From contig NC_049987.1 of NCBI RefSeq assembly GCF_000003815.2, positions 4,635,341-4,697,340 of the forward strand: a DNA stretch of 62,000 nt, read 5' to 3'. Position 1 is the first letter of the stretch. Each line of letters begins with the position of its first letter. The notes under the pieces were generated by a model, which was not told the DNA's origin, ran no database searches, and saw only the letters and a list, made by a program, of their open reading frames with translations. Made by a program: the position numbers and the translations under genes. Below, one piece after another: positions 34,231 to 44,875 of the stretch. The DNA comes from Branchiostoma floridae (taxonomy: Eukaryota; Chordata; Leptocardii; Amphioxiformes; Branchiostomatidae).

Positions 34231-35420
34231 TTAATCTGATAGGGCCCACCAAGAAAATTTTTTTTAGGACATCCCCAGCAGGCGGCAAAAAAAGGGGGCG
34301 GCTCAAAAATAAACCAAAATGTTATAAAATTGGGGGGGTTTTTTAAAATTTTATAGGGGGGGGTACAGGGGTGAAAGGGATTTTGCCCCCCCCCCCCCCC
34401 CCCCGGGGCGAAATCACTAGCGATCTCGCCCTCCCCGGCTAGTGATCTCGCCCCCCTACCTCGCCCCCCTTTAGCGATTTCGCCCCCCCCCAAAAAACGG
34501 GTTTACATGACATTTTACAGTTTCAGAATGATATAAGTACACGAGTTTCATACATAACTCCATTCATAGTATCAATATTAACGTAATCACATGGTAATAA
34601 GATAGTTGAACTTGTTTCAGACAAGGAGGGTTGGGTCCCTTGTATTCCCATTATTGCATATACCTGAGTCTTGACATAAGATGTATTTCATTGTATTCAC
34701 CTGTCCTCAAGCAACCTATATATCTCCAATACGAAGTCTCTACCATGAAGTGACCACAAAAGAACTATGTAATGTCTCTATTAATTATGCAAATATTAGG
34801 TATTAATTAGAATAACGCACATTTTGGTATATGCACCTTGCCAAGGGATATCTTCACCTCCAACATGACTGTTTTTTCTAGTATTTAGGAACTGATGCAT
34901 TTACCCGTGTTTCTTAAGACTGGTACTTTACCAGTGTTTGTGTAGCATTTAGCAACAGCTATATCAACTTGCGCGTAGATAGTGTTTATAATGAGAAACT
35001 ATTATTCACGTGTGTTTTTGTTAGTGCTTTGGAAATGTTTCCAGCACAAGCAAGAAAACACTGTGACAAATTGAAAACATGCATATAGCTGACGTATTCC
35101 GTACCATAGACGGTGTTGATTTATACGTTCGCAGTAGCACTGTTTTTATGCCACCTCAGCTGCAAAAATTGTCTTTTTCATTTCAATGTCATGTTTGCAC
35201 CGAACAATATAGTATCGACTTTCGAGGTATGACATCTTACGGTACGGTAATAAGGTGCCATATAGGTACCAGGTAACACACCATATACGTTACTCCCCAT
35301 TTGCAGTATAGTACCAGGTAGCGCACCTGTAATATGTAGTAACCAGCTGCTCTTGGGGGGGGGGGGGGGGGGCGAAAACGCTAAAGGTGGGCGAAAACGC
35401 TAGTGATCTCGCCCCCCGGC
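34231..35420. other. Low-complexity G/C runs flanking AT-rich non-coding DNA
   Basis: Runs of G and C at 34330-34500 and 35356-35375 share GCTAGTGATCTCGCCCCCC. Between them (34500-35350) I see no gene. The shared borders suggest a degenerate repeat element, but the ends are not clear. Confidence 0.4.
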
Positions 35421-35429
35421 AGATCGCTG

Positions 35430-35520
35430 TCACACCGGTACAGAAAATTCAGGACCAGGTACGGTCCAGGTACGGTCCAGGTCCAGAAGATCAGGTCCAG
35501 TTTCGGACCTGACTGCTTGT
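35430..35520. repeat. Partial GGTCCAGG-type repeat
   Basis: ACCGGTACAGAAAATTCAGG followed by tandem GGTACGGTCCAGGT words, related to 24599-24860. The right part is missing. Confidence 0.7.
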
Positions 35521-35930
35521 CTGTGAAAGCTTGTGAATGGGCGACACACAAAACAATAATCCATTTCGCTACAAATGACTCTGTTTAGTGACTTCCACTG
35601 GCGTTCTAAAATGCTATTATGGCCATTCTTCCAATATCATTTCTCAAGTTCAAACTTTTAATTGGAGAAATGAAATCCTGGTCATATGAATGGCTATGAT
35701 GATACTGCAAAATAGATGCTGGGAACAACAAAACTGACGAAACAAAAGTACAAAATACAGGCATTGTACGCATGTCTTATTGTCCCTTCCCACTTCCCAG
35801 TACTAGTGTTGGGCCTATAAACTGATTCAATAAAGGTGTCGCAATCAGAAGGTCAACTTAGAGTGGGGCTTAAGGTGGGGTCACACATGCGTATATATTC
35901 AAGTCCGTCTGAGGTGAGTATGAAGCTCTA

Positions 35931-36113
35931 AGTCTCTACCAGGCTCCACAGGGGAAAATAATACAAATTGGACAAATATAGATACATAACATGCCAGATG
36001 AGTTAGCTGACCGAGAAGTATGGTTAGAGACCCAGCTAACTCGTCTGACATGTTACTTGTTTACGTTTGTCCAAATTCTATTATTTTTACAACGACCTGT
36101 GGTGCCTGGTGGA
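35931..36113. repeat. TIR element with AGTCTCTACCAG ends
   Basis: AAGTCTCTACCAGGCTCCAC at the left and GTGGTGCCTGGTGGAGG at the right, with a long internal palindrome (GAGTTAGCTGACC / CCAGCTAACTC). Same family as 26322-26522. About 180 bp before the TRIM-NHL start. Confidence 0.75.
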
Positions 36114-36261
36114 GGTAAATACTCCCATGCGCGCCTCATACGGTCTTAAATATATACGCAGGGGTGACCCCACCTTTACACAGGTACTTTGCCTGAGGCG
36201 ACATCTGACCTGTGTATGCAAAACAAAAAGCTATTCAAGTGCAATTGAACCTTGAGACAGC

Positions 36262-36269
36262 TGACGTCA
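36262..36269 (+). promoter_or_regulatory. CRE palindrome before the TRIM-NHL start
   Basis: Perfect TGACGTCA centred about 28 bp upstream of the ATG at 36294, consistent with a TATA-less CREB/ATF-responsive promoter or a 5' UTR coincidence. Only the motif is seen; function is inference. Confidence 0.45.
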
Positions 36270-36293
36270 CAGCTTTGAAAGGACCGAAACAAG

Positions 36294-38129
36294 ATGGCGG
36301 CTGCATCGCCAAGATTGGCGGACCAAATCCGCGAAGAACTGAAATGCAGCATCTGTTTGGAGCTGTTCACCAGGCCCAAGGTGCTTCCCTGTCAGCACAC
36401 CTTCTGTCAGGACTGTCTAAAGAACCTTGTAGGGAGGGAAGAGGATTTCAAGTGTGCAATCTGCCGTCGGCAGGTGAGGCTACCACATCATGGTGTCACA
36501 GGTTTGCCAGACAGTCCTATCATAGCCAATTTATGTGAGAGGCTCCAACAACAGACTTCATTGTCGGGGGAAAGAAGAAAACAACCCCAGTCTGTAAACA
36601 GGTGCAGCGTTCACCCTTCTGAAGCGCTCAAAGTGTACTGTAACCAATGTCAGGTTCCAGTGTGTGATCAGTGTTTAGAACAGGCTCATGATAATCATCG
36701 CACAACAACCATCAAAAAAGTTGCACAGGAAAAGAGTTCTGCTGTGCAGGCTTTGATCGACGAGGGAAGGAACATCACAGAAAGTTACTTAGGCTTCCTC
36801 AGAAGTCTGAGGGAAAAATAGAAAACTTTAATTGACAAGAAACAGGAGACAGATAACAGCATCATTCATACCTGCAACCAAATCGTGCAGAAAATAAAAC
36901 AAAGCACATACAAACTCTTGTCTGAAGCAAAGGAAAACCATACAAAAAACCTGGACCGAATACAGACTGAAAGGGACAGAGTGTTGGCAGATGTCAATGA
37001 ACTGTCTGCTGCCTGTGATCGAGCAGAACAAGAACTGCAGCAGGGATGGGTCGAGATTCTCAATCTCAGTCAGCAAACCGCTTTGACAGATGTGGTAGGA
37101 AAGTACAGGGGAAAAGCACCACCAACTCTTGTCCAAACCCAGCCTGCTGTCTTTCAGCCCACAGACACCCCAGTGCCAGTATTGGGACATGTGACGGTCC
37201 CGTCTCTCCCATCACCAATCCCAACAGCACCTACACCTAGTAGGACTGATACAGCAGAGGGCAGAGGTCATCACCATGGTAACCAAAAACAAGGTGAGCA
37301 TCAGCCTCAGTGGATCACATTTGGTGGAAAAGGATCACGAACAGGACAGTTTATGTATCCAGTTGGTGTTACAGTGTCAGATGAAGGGGAGATCTTTGTA
37401 GCAGACAGGGGGAACATGAGAATCCAAGTCTTCACCCTGCAGGGAACATTTGTCCGGCAGTTCCCAATAGTTGCGTCAGGTGGACAAAAGATGAAACCAC
37501 ATGATGTAGCCATGGACGGAGAGGGGAACCTGTGGGTGGTGGGGAATACAAGGTTTGCTGGGTTTGCTGTGCAGTACAATAAACAGGGCAGGGTGCTGAG
37601 GAAGTTTGACCTACAGAGGTCAGGGTGGAGCAGAGGAGTTGCCGTGGACACCAGGAGGAACCACATCCTCATCACACAAACCACAGGAGACTGGGACAAA
37701 CCACACGGTGAAGTTTTGGTGTTCAGCCCAGATGGAACATTTGTGAGAACTGTGGGTCAGCAGCAGGGGATGAAGTACTTATGGTTCATCACTGTGGATA
37801 GGGAAGGGAACATCCTCGTGTCAGACATATGGAATCACTCTATCTACATTTTCAATGAGGACGGACAGTTCCTGTTCAAGTTTGGAGGTAAGGGAAGTGG
37901 TGTAGGTCAGTTGCAGGATCCTCATGGTATCTGTACAGACGGGGCAGGTAACATCATTGTGGCAGACAGGGATAACAGACGTGTGGAGATGTTTGACAAG
38001 ACAGGGAAATTCATCAAACACATCACTACAGACGTAGTGAGGTTACAGGCTGTTGCCATGGCGACACAGGGACAGCTGGTTATTACAAATGAACAAGGGC
38101 ACAATGTCAGCATATTCTGGAACTTCTGA
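36294..38129 (+). pseudogene. TRIM-NHL protein, single exon, interrupted by one in-frame TAG
   Basis: RING E3 ligase of the TRIM-NHL type. ATG at 36294 in a good context (AAGATGGCG). Residues 18-57 are a complete C3HC4 RING (C18, C21, C33, H35, C38, C41, C54, C57). Residues 104-135 are a complete B-box 2 (C104, H107, C116, C119, C124, C127, H132, H135). A coiled-coil region follows. Codon 176 is TAG (36819-36821), after which the same frame continues without a break through the coiled coil, a Pro-rich linker and a six-blade NHL propeller (repeats such as GVTVSDEGEIFVADRGN and GICTDGAGNIIVADRDN) to TGA at 38127-38129: 610 sense codons plus the one stop. No filamin domain. Intron-less, as in many lancelet TRIM expansions. 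The rest is undamaged, so this may be a very young pseudogene, a null allele, a base error, or a readthrough gene. Confidence 0.85.
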
Positions 38130-38771
38130 ATCTGAACGAGGTGAAATATGTTTTTTTTTAATCAGATAAAAACAAATATTTTCTAATTACTTCAAATCAT
38201 TAGTAGATATCAATTTGCGCAACCGTGAGTTTGTATCTTTCATCATTATGCACATGAAAAACATAGATTCATTGCAGTGGTATGTACAAAAGTGCTGTAT
38301 TTTGTCATAGATAATATTAGGGGTAATAAAACCTGATGGTGTCATCAATATGGCCCCAAAAAATCAGATTTAGAATTCTTTCATGCCCATCTTTCAATAT
38401 TCGTTACGGCTCCATTCTTTCTTAATTCATTGATGAGAAAACAATGGAAGGTCAAAATGCTAATTTAGCCAACTTAAATACCTTAATCAAACAGTACATT
38501 ATCAATTTCCAAACTTGGTCCAGCACTGTTGATATTTTACAGCAGAAGAAACTGTTCTACATAGCAAAATAACGCAGCAGTGAATACATCACCCAAGCTA
38601 CCAGTCAAAAGAACCTCTAGAACTCACTCAGCAAAATCTAACTTTGTCACAAGGGCAACATCAAAACAATTATATCACATTCATTATAATGGGTCCGTTA
38701 AAACAAACTAAGGTCTTATAGACTGTTCAAGTCAATAACAGGATATAGATATTGATAATATGCAAAAGAGG
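38130..38771. other. 3' flank of the TRIM-NHL gene, nothing recognised
   Basis: AT-rich; no ORF or repeat family recognised. Any poly(A) signal is uncertain. Confidence 0.4.
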
Positions 38772-39469
38772 ACTTGATGATGATGATGATTGGTTTATTT
38801 ATTTCAAAATCGAGGATACCTGGCAGCCAAAGGCTGAATTGCGTATCTTCTTACAGGGATCACAATAACAATCATTTAACATTATACATTATACATCTCA
38901 AAAACAAACACTTCGGATTGAACTTACAGTACTAAATGCGGAGGAAACGAGTAAACTACTGTAACAGTTTTAAAATTCTGTAGTTACAGATGAAAGTGAT
39001 TAAAAATATATCTCTGCTATCTGTCAACTAGCTATAGCTATAGACGTCATTTCCTGATAGCAAAAGTATCGTATCACACAAAATGGAGAAATACATTGCT
39101 CTTGAAGCCGTAGTAATTACTTTACATCATCGTTGAGAAGTCGAACCAAGTAGGGTATAGGGCCTGGGGAGTCCCTGTATCTATTTGTTCTACATTTAAC
39201 CACTCTGAGTTTGTTAGAGTTTCTGGTGTTTCGTCCATGAAGCTGACCTGTCTTCTGTGGGAGCATGTCTGGGCCCAGTTTCTTTGCGAATTTTCTGCAC
39301 AAGTCCTCGCGTCTTTGTTGCAGAGTGTGAAGGCCGGTGCGCTCCAGTGCCGCTTCATAGGACGTGTACTGTCCGCCCAAGATGGTACGGAGAGCTCTCT
39401 TCTGAATTCTTTCCAACCGTGCAGTGTGTTCCTTGGTGAGTCCGGGATGCCATACAGGCACGCAGTATT
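38772..39469 (-). mobile_element. Older L2-like LINE, 3' part
   Basis: Minus-strand frame with VPVWHPGLTKEHTARLERIQ and KRALRTILGGQYTSYEAALE, the post-RT region of L2/CR1-type LINEs. The 3' end is an ATAAATAAACCAATCATCAT tail repeating ATC (38772-38792 on the plus strand). The reading frame continues across the younger LINE into 44576-44875, so these are two halves of one element. Confidence 0.85.
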
Positions 39470-39903
39470 TTTTCGCTAGGTGGCGCTTTCAGCAGTAGCA
39501 GTGTTTATGAGTCGGTCTGTAATAGTTCTCAATAAAAGCTTATTTCTCGTCATTTGCGTGCCCATCCGATCTAAATCCACGTGCAGGGTGTTAGCAGGAC
39601 AGTATCGCTACACTTTGAAGACGAGACTTGAACGTTTTGTGTTGTGTACAACGATTTCTGGATCTTATAAGTTGCCAGCGTCGGCTGAGTGGGGAGGGTG
39701 CCGAACAAAGGAATCCTACACGACAGCACTCCAGACGTCCTACGATCGTAGAGAGGAGTTCTAAATGCCCAGAGAAGCATCCATCAAAGGAGCTGATTTC
39801 TAAGTCTACGGGGATAACCGCACGATCTGACCGGTGAGTCTTCTGTGAAGAAATTGGCTAAAAGCACAGTGTTGGGCTGTAGTAAGCCTTTGTTTACATT
39901 TTC

Positions 39904-41373
39904 ATGATGTCCGAAGTGGATATATCCGTACCAGATCCGCTTGCGGACAAGCTGGCCGACACGAATCTGTGGATTAAATGCTACATGAAATCAGGATTCA
40001 GGGCAAGGGAAGAAGACGTTGCCTTGTCCCTAGTAGAAAGTACGCAACATCATGGAGCCGATGGTGTGAGACCGTCAGACATATTGGGTGTTCAAGTCAT
40101 TCCCCCAATGATCATCATAAACTTGTCAAACCCCAAAGCAAAAGCCGCAGCTCTTAAACAGGCTCATATTCAGTTACATGGCAAGGATCTGACTTTGCTC
40201 GACTTCGTGACCACACCCCTGACCAAACCTCGCTTAACCAGGATATCAATACACGGGGTGTATCACTCGGTACCTGACGTCGTTGTAGCTGATTGGGTTG
40301 ACAAGTTTTCCATACGTGCCACACCAATCGAGAGACATCTAGTCAAAAACGCTACTGACATGTTCAAGCACCTTAGAACGGGGCACAGGTTCTGTTATGT
40401 GGAAAAGTTCACTGAGCGTCCGCCCCCGAGGTTCACCACCATAAGTGTGCCGCATCCACTGAACCCTTCTGAATGTACTGACATTGATCTTGAAGTATTT
40501 TGTGGTCAAGGGCAGATCGTTAACTGTCGACGTTGCAAAGCTCTCGACCACAAGGCTTACGAATGCCCTAACATCACGTGCTTCTCATGCGGTATGACTG
40601 GGCACACCAAGGCAAATTGCGCCTCCATTACTGAAACCGAGCGACATCCAACTCGGCGCTATGAAAGAAGGTCTGCTGACCGAGATGATTCTGTTGGGTT
40701 TAGTCCCCAAACCCAAGACTCGGTAGACATGATCAACCGAGCCTTTAACAAGTATGTGAGACCAGCCGTAGTACCTACGTCTAACAGATTCCAGTCACTC
40801 GCTAGACTAGAGGACGAATCTGACCTCGCCATTGCAGGAGCTATACGGGACATTCGTGTTCAACACACAGATCAGCGTCCGTCAGCGGTTGCTGATGCTG
40901 ACAGGCGCCACCTCTCTAATCACAGGAATAAGCGGCGGTCTAGGGCCTCCAGACTCATGTCGGCTGAGGAACCACATCTCAACAGCGACGTCACAGCACC
41001 AAGCTACCGCCCCCCAAACGATCGCTACAACCTGAGGAACAGGAAACGCTCGCTTCCCTCACCTGAGCAACGCATACATCCGGCAACTAAAAAACAGAAC
41101 GCAGAACGATTTCAGGTCGCTGTAGGCCCTATTCCATCATCCAGTCAAGGAATCCCGAAACCTGCTCGTGACCTACACACCAAAACCGTTTCCCACATAA
41201 CCACCCCTCCACTCACCACCGATGTTCCACCTTTGGACCTCCGGACTACGTGTGAGGAATCCCTGTCGGCCATGCCCGCGACAAGTCCTCCTGATTCAAC
41301 TGTTTCCTGTGATACTGTCCGCGTCTGCGCCACGAACACTCACTCAAACTCCAGACCGTTGGTGGGCGAATAG
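39904..41373 (+). CDS. LINE ORF1 protein, nucleic-acid-binding with CCHC knuckles
   Basis: 489 residues from the ATG-ATG pair at 39904 (first ATG taken). It binds element RNA and supports RNP formation (family knowledge). Two zinc knuckles lie at about residues 204-235: CRRCKALDHKAYEC and CFSCGMTGHTKANC. The C-terminal half is Arg/Ser/Pro-rich and probably disordered. The frame is intact. The stop TAG at 41371-41373 is in the same frame as the endonuclease of ORF2, with no intervening stop. Confidence 0.88.
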   Translation: MMSEVDISVPDPLADKLADTNLWIKCYMKSGFRAREEDVALSLVESTQHHGADGVRPSDILGVQVIPPMIIINLSNPKAKAAALKQAHIQLHGKDLTLLDFVTTPLTKPRLTRISIHGVYHSVPDVVVADWVDKFSIRATPIERHLVKNATDMFKHLRTGHRFCYVEKFTERPPPRFTTISVPHPLNPSECTDIDLEVFCGQGQIVNCRRCKALDHKAYECPNITCFSCGMTGHTKANCASITETERHPTRRYERRSADRDDSVGFSPQTQDSVDMINRAFNKYVRPAVVPTSNRFQSLARLEDESDLAIAGAIRDIRVQHTDQRPSAVADADRRHLSNHRNKRRSRASRLMSAEEPHLNSDVTAPSYRPPNDRYNLRNRKRSLPSPEQRIHPATKKQNAERFQVAVGPIPSSSQGIPKPARDLHTKTVSHITTPPLTTDVPPLDLRTTCEESLSAMPATSPPDSTVSCDTVRVCATNTHSNSRPLVGE

Positions 41374-44278
41374 CAACGAGCTAAGACTCTCCCAACTGAC
41401 ATTTCATGTCTTAATGTACTATATCTAAACGCCCGCAGTGTCAAGTCAGTTAGCAAGAAATACAACAAACTCGTTCGCTTTCAAAATCTTGTTGCTACTG
41501 TCCAGCCTGACATCATATCTGTGACTGAAACCTGGCTAACCCCGTGTGTTGCCGACCAGGAGCTTCTGCCCCAGGACTACACCGTTCATCGGAAAGACAG
41601 AAGTGTGACCAAGCCTGGAATAACAGGTGGTGGTGTAATGTTGGCTGTTAAATCTAATATTCTCTCTCAGAGAAGAGAGGACCTTGAGCCCATGGACGAG
41701 GTTCTTATTTGTGACATTCATCCCACAAATCATCAAAAAATTGTACTCATTGTGTATTACAGGCCACCGAGTGGTGACTGTCTGTCTTTAATGCTAATCT
41801 GAGCTCTATTCTTAGCTGTGTCTCCAAGGAGTACAGCCAGGTAGTACTGATGGGTGATCTTAACTGCCCAAACATAGATTGGTCTAAAGGAGGAAGCCAC
41901 TCCGAACATGAGGGTCGCCTATGTGATTTACTAAATGACTACGCTCTTACTCAGATAAATAATGTCATCTCCAACAGTCATGGTCATTTGCTAGATGTAG
42001 TGTTGACTAACATACCTGACAAATGTTTAGAAATCGAACAGGTGACATCAGAGTATCCTACTGACCATGCTATATTACAGTTTGGTTTGATCGTCAATAG
42101 GAAGATCAAAAGGCATGAAGATAAACGATATGTTTATAATTATAAAAGAGGTAACTTTAATAGGTTAAGGTTAGATCTAGAAAGAAAACTACACAATATC
42201 AACAATGATGTTAATCTTGACAATATCTGGGAGAGGTGGATTTTCGAAGTTACCGAATCTGTTGAGCTTTGTGTTCCCAAAATGTGTGTTAAACGATCAT
42301 CTTCATTACCTTGGTTCGACGGTGAAGTCAGACATGCGCGCAACAAAAAGAAGACGGCATGGCGATTAGCCAAACAAACTAACAGTCCTTCACATTGGAG
42401 CAAGTTTAGAAAACTCAGAAACGACCTTCAAAGACTCATTAAGACAAAGTACAACTCGTTTCTGAACAATCTTGGCTCGCTAGTACAGACGAACCCGAAA
42501 AGGTTCTGGTCTTTTTTTAGATCTAAAACCAAATCCAAATGCCTTCCGGCCGTCTTGAATTCAGCTAGCGCCGTAGCAAGCTCCGCTATAGAGAAGGCTG
42601 ACATGTTTAACGATCACTTTCATTCAGTCTTCACTTTATCTAATGATACCCTTTGTCTGCCTGAAATCGCTGTTTTCGAACATCCATGTCTAGGAAATAT
42701 TGTATTTTCAATTGAAGAAGTCCAAAATGTACTGTCTAGACTCGATTGCTCAAAGGCTATTGGTCCAGATGGACTTTCTCCTACCGTATTTCGAGAGTGC
42801 GCACATGTGATCGCTCCTCACCTGACTGCATTGTTTAACAGAAGTTTGAACCAAGGCTGGGTTCCTGCGCAGTGGAAGGATGCAAATATTTGTCCTGTCT
42901 TTAAAAAAGGCCGGAAAGATTTAGTAGAAAATTACCGCCCAATTTCTCTTCTCAGTATTGTTGGAAAGATAATGGAAAGGTGTTTGTTTAATCGTATCTT
43001 TCCTCATTTAAAGCACTTGATCTATCCATTACAACACGGTTTCATCAAGGGCAGATCATCATCGACACAGCTCCTTGAAATTTACCATGAAATTGGCGGG
43101 ATTTTAGATCGAGGTGGCCAAGTAGACATTATATATTTGGATTTTTCCAAGGCATTTGACTGCGTTTCTCACCAGCTGTTAGTCCATAAGCTCAAAATGT
43201 ATGGTATTCATTCTAATTTACTTTCCTGGTTCCATAGTTATCTTTCATGTAGGAGGCAACGTGTAATGGTCGAGGGTACATGTTCGGATTGGCTCCCAGT
43301 AGTATCGGGAGTGCCCCAAGGGTCAATTTTAGGTCCCCTCCTTTTCTTATTATATATCAACGATCTTCCATCCGTAGTAAGCAACAAAATGGGCCTTTAC
43401 GCTGACGACTCCAAATGCTACAAACATGTATCTACTGTTTTAGATTGTGTATCACTCCAGAGAGATATTGATTGCATGTACGATTGGAGTAATACTTGGC
43501 AAATGAATTTTAATCCTGACAAATGTAAAATTCTCAGGATAAGCAGATCTAGAAATCCTATTACTTTTACGTACAAAATGAATAACACGGTCCTCGAGTC
43601 TGTTCCTGAATTTACCGACTTAGGGGTATTAGCTACGTGGAATTTAACTTTCGATTCTCATGTACATAATATCACTTCGAGAGCAAATTCAGCTCTCGGC
43701 TTTTTAAAAAGATCTGTAGGTTTCAATGCCCCTGTAAATGTAAAAAAATGCTATATCTCACTTTAGTCAGAAGCAGACTTGAGTACTGCTCTGTCGTTTG
43801 GTCACCCTATACACACAACCTCATTTCCTCAGTCGAAAAAGTTCAAAGACGTGCCTCCAAGTATATTCTTAATGATTACACAGCAGACTACAAGACGAGA
43901 TTAATACATTGTTCACTATTACCTCTGTCCTACCGACGAGAAATACTTGATCTATGTTTTTTATATAAGTGCTTACTAGGACTTTATGATATTAATATTG
44001 ACAACTTTCTAAATCTCCCACATCCCCTTTTAAGAGCACATTCACAAGCTAAACTTATCCCTGGTAAATGTCACACTACAAACTTTCAGTACTCCTATTT
44101 TAACAGAATCGTCTACATATGGAACTCCTTACCACCTGAAATTAGAAAACTTCGGCTAAATCCAACATTCTCAACAAATCGTTTTAAGCAGTCCGTTATT
44201 GATCATTACTTCTCTCTTTTGGCCACACATTTTGATGTCTATCTAATAAGCACTTGGACCCATTGTTCCAAGTGCTGA
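41374..44278 (+). pseudogene. LINE ORF2, endonuclease and reverse transcriptase, two frameshifts
   Basis: Endonuclease (about 41401-42110): YLNARSVKS, TETWLTP, GGGVMLAV, YYRPPSG, MGDLNCPNIDW and TDHAIL are the AP-endonuclease blocks. Reverse transcriptase (about 42700-43500): NYRPISLLS, DFSKAFDCVSH, GVPQGSILGPLLFLLYIND and catalytic YADD. The C-terminal region (43748-44278) includes RLEYCSVVWSPYTHNL and WNSLPPEIRKLR. One 1-bp frameshift lies near 41775-41790 and a second in the A7 run at 43742-43748. There is no ATG between the ORF1 stop and the middle of the endonuclease, so translation would need readthrough or reinitiation. Confidence 0.88.
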
Positions 44279-44488
44279 TTGGATGCACGTCTAAATGTGT
44301 GGTCAACCTATAGTTACATCATTCTCATTTGTTTGTTAACCTTAGTTTATCTGATCCCTTTTATTGTTGTTTCGTTTGGGTATTGTTTCGTATCTTGCCG
44401 TTTTTTGTTAGAATACCTCTATGTAAAGTTCTTTGTTTTTATCTGCCCTTTCTCTATTGTTTATTGTTATGATTTTAACTGTTGCTGG

Positions 44489-44529
44489 AGGTGTGGGTCA
44501 TGTAAAGGTATATCCTGTTACCCACACCT
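44489..44529 (+). other. 3' RNA hairpin of the LINE
   Basis: AGGTGTGGGT (44489-44498) pairs perfectly with ACCCACACCT (44520-44529) around a 21-nt loop, 40 bp before the tail repeat. L2-type LINE reverse transcriptases recognise such 3' stem-loops (family knowledge); the role here is inferred. Confidence 0.75.
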
Positions 44530-44575
44530 TGCAGAACTTTTTCTGTAAAGTTTAATAAATAAATAAATAAGTATT

Positions 44576-44875
44576 CTACCACGGGTCTGACATAGGATAT
44601 GAATACTTGGAGCAAATCATTCACCGTAACATTGAACTTTTTCAGACTTCTAAGCATGATGAGTCTTCCGTTAGCTTTGGAGATCATTTTTGATACATGC
44701 GTATCCCATTTTAAGTTTGACTGTAACCATATTCCCAAAAGACACGAGACTACCACGATCTCCAGCGGGGTGCCATTGATTTTGAGAACTGGAGGGGCAG
44801 GCGGAAGCTTCATGAACGACAAAATCATAACCTTGCTAAACTTCCCTAACTCGAAGGGATTGGCTGCCAAAAATT
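44576..44875 (-). mobile_element. Older L2-like LINE, RT end (other half)
   Basis: Minus-strand frame with VLKINGTPLEIVVVSCLLGI, LKWDTHVSKMISKANGRLI and VFISYVRPVVEY. Removing the younger LINE and one AGTATT makes the frame run straight on into CVPVWHPGLTKEH at 39469. It is truncated at its 5' end near 44875. Confidence 0.85.

Larger units (their letters stand above)
39470..44569 (+). mobile_element. Nearly full-length LINE (CR1/L2-Jockey group), nested insertion
   Basis: 5.1-kb non-LTR retrotransposon flanked by a 6-bp target duplication AGTATT (39464-39469 and 44570-44575). It has a 5' UTR of about 430 bp, ORF1 with CCHC knuckles, ORF2 with an AP-endonuclease and reverse transcriptase, a 3' hairpin and an AATAAATAAATAAAT tail. 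It interrupts the older L2-like LINE within a codon region. ORF2 has two frameshifts, so this copy is probably no longer active. Clade assignment is from motif style only. Confidence 0.93.

Noticed and set aside
37307-37699. Minus-strand frame of 130 codons
   Set aside because: Antisense of the NHL repeats of the TRIM gene.
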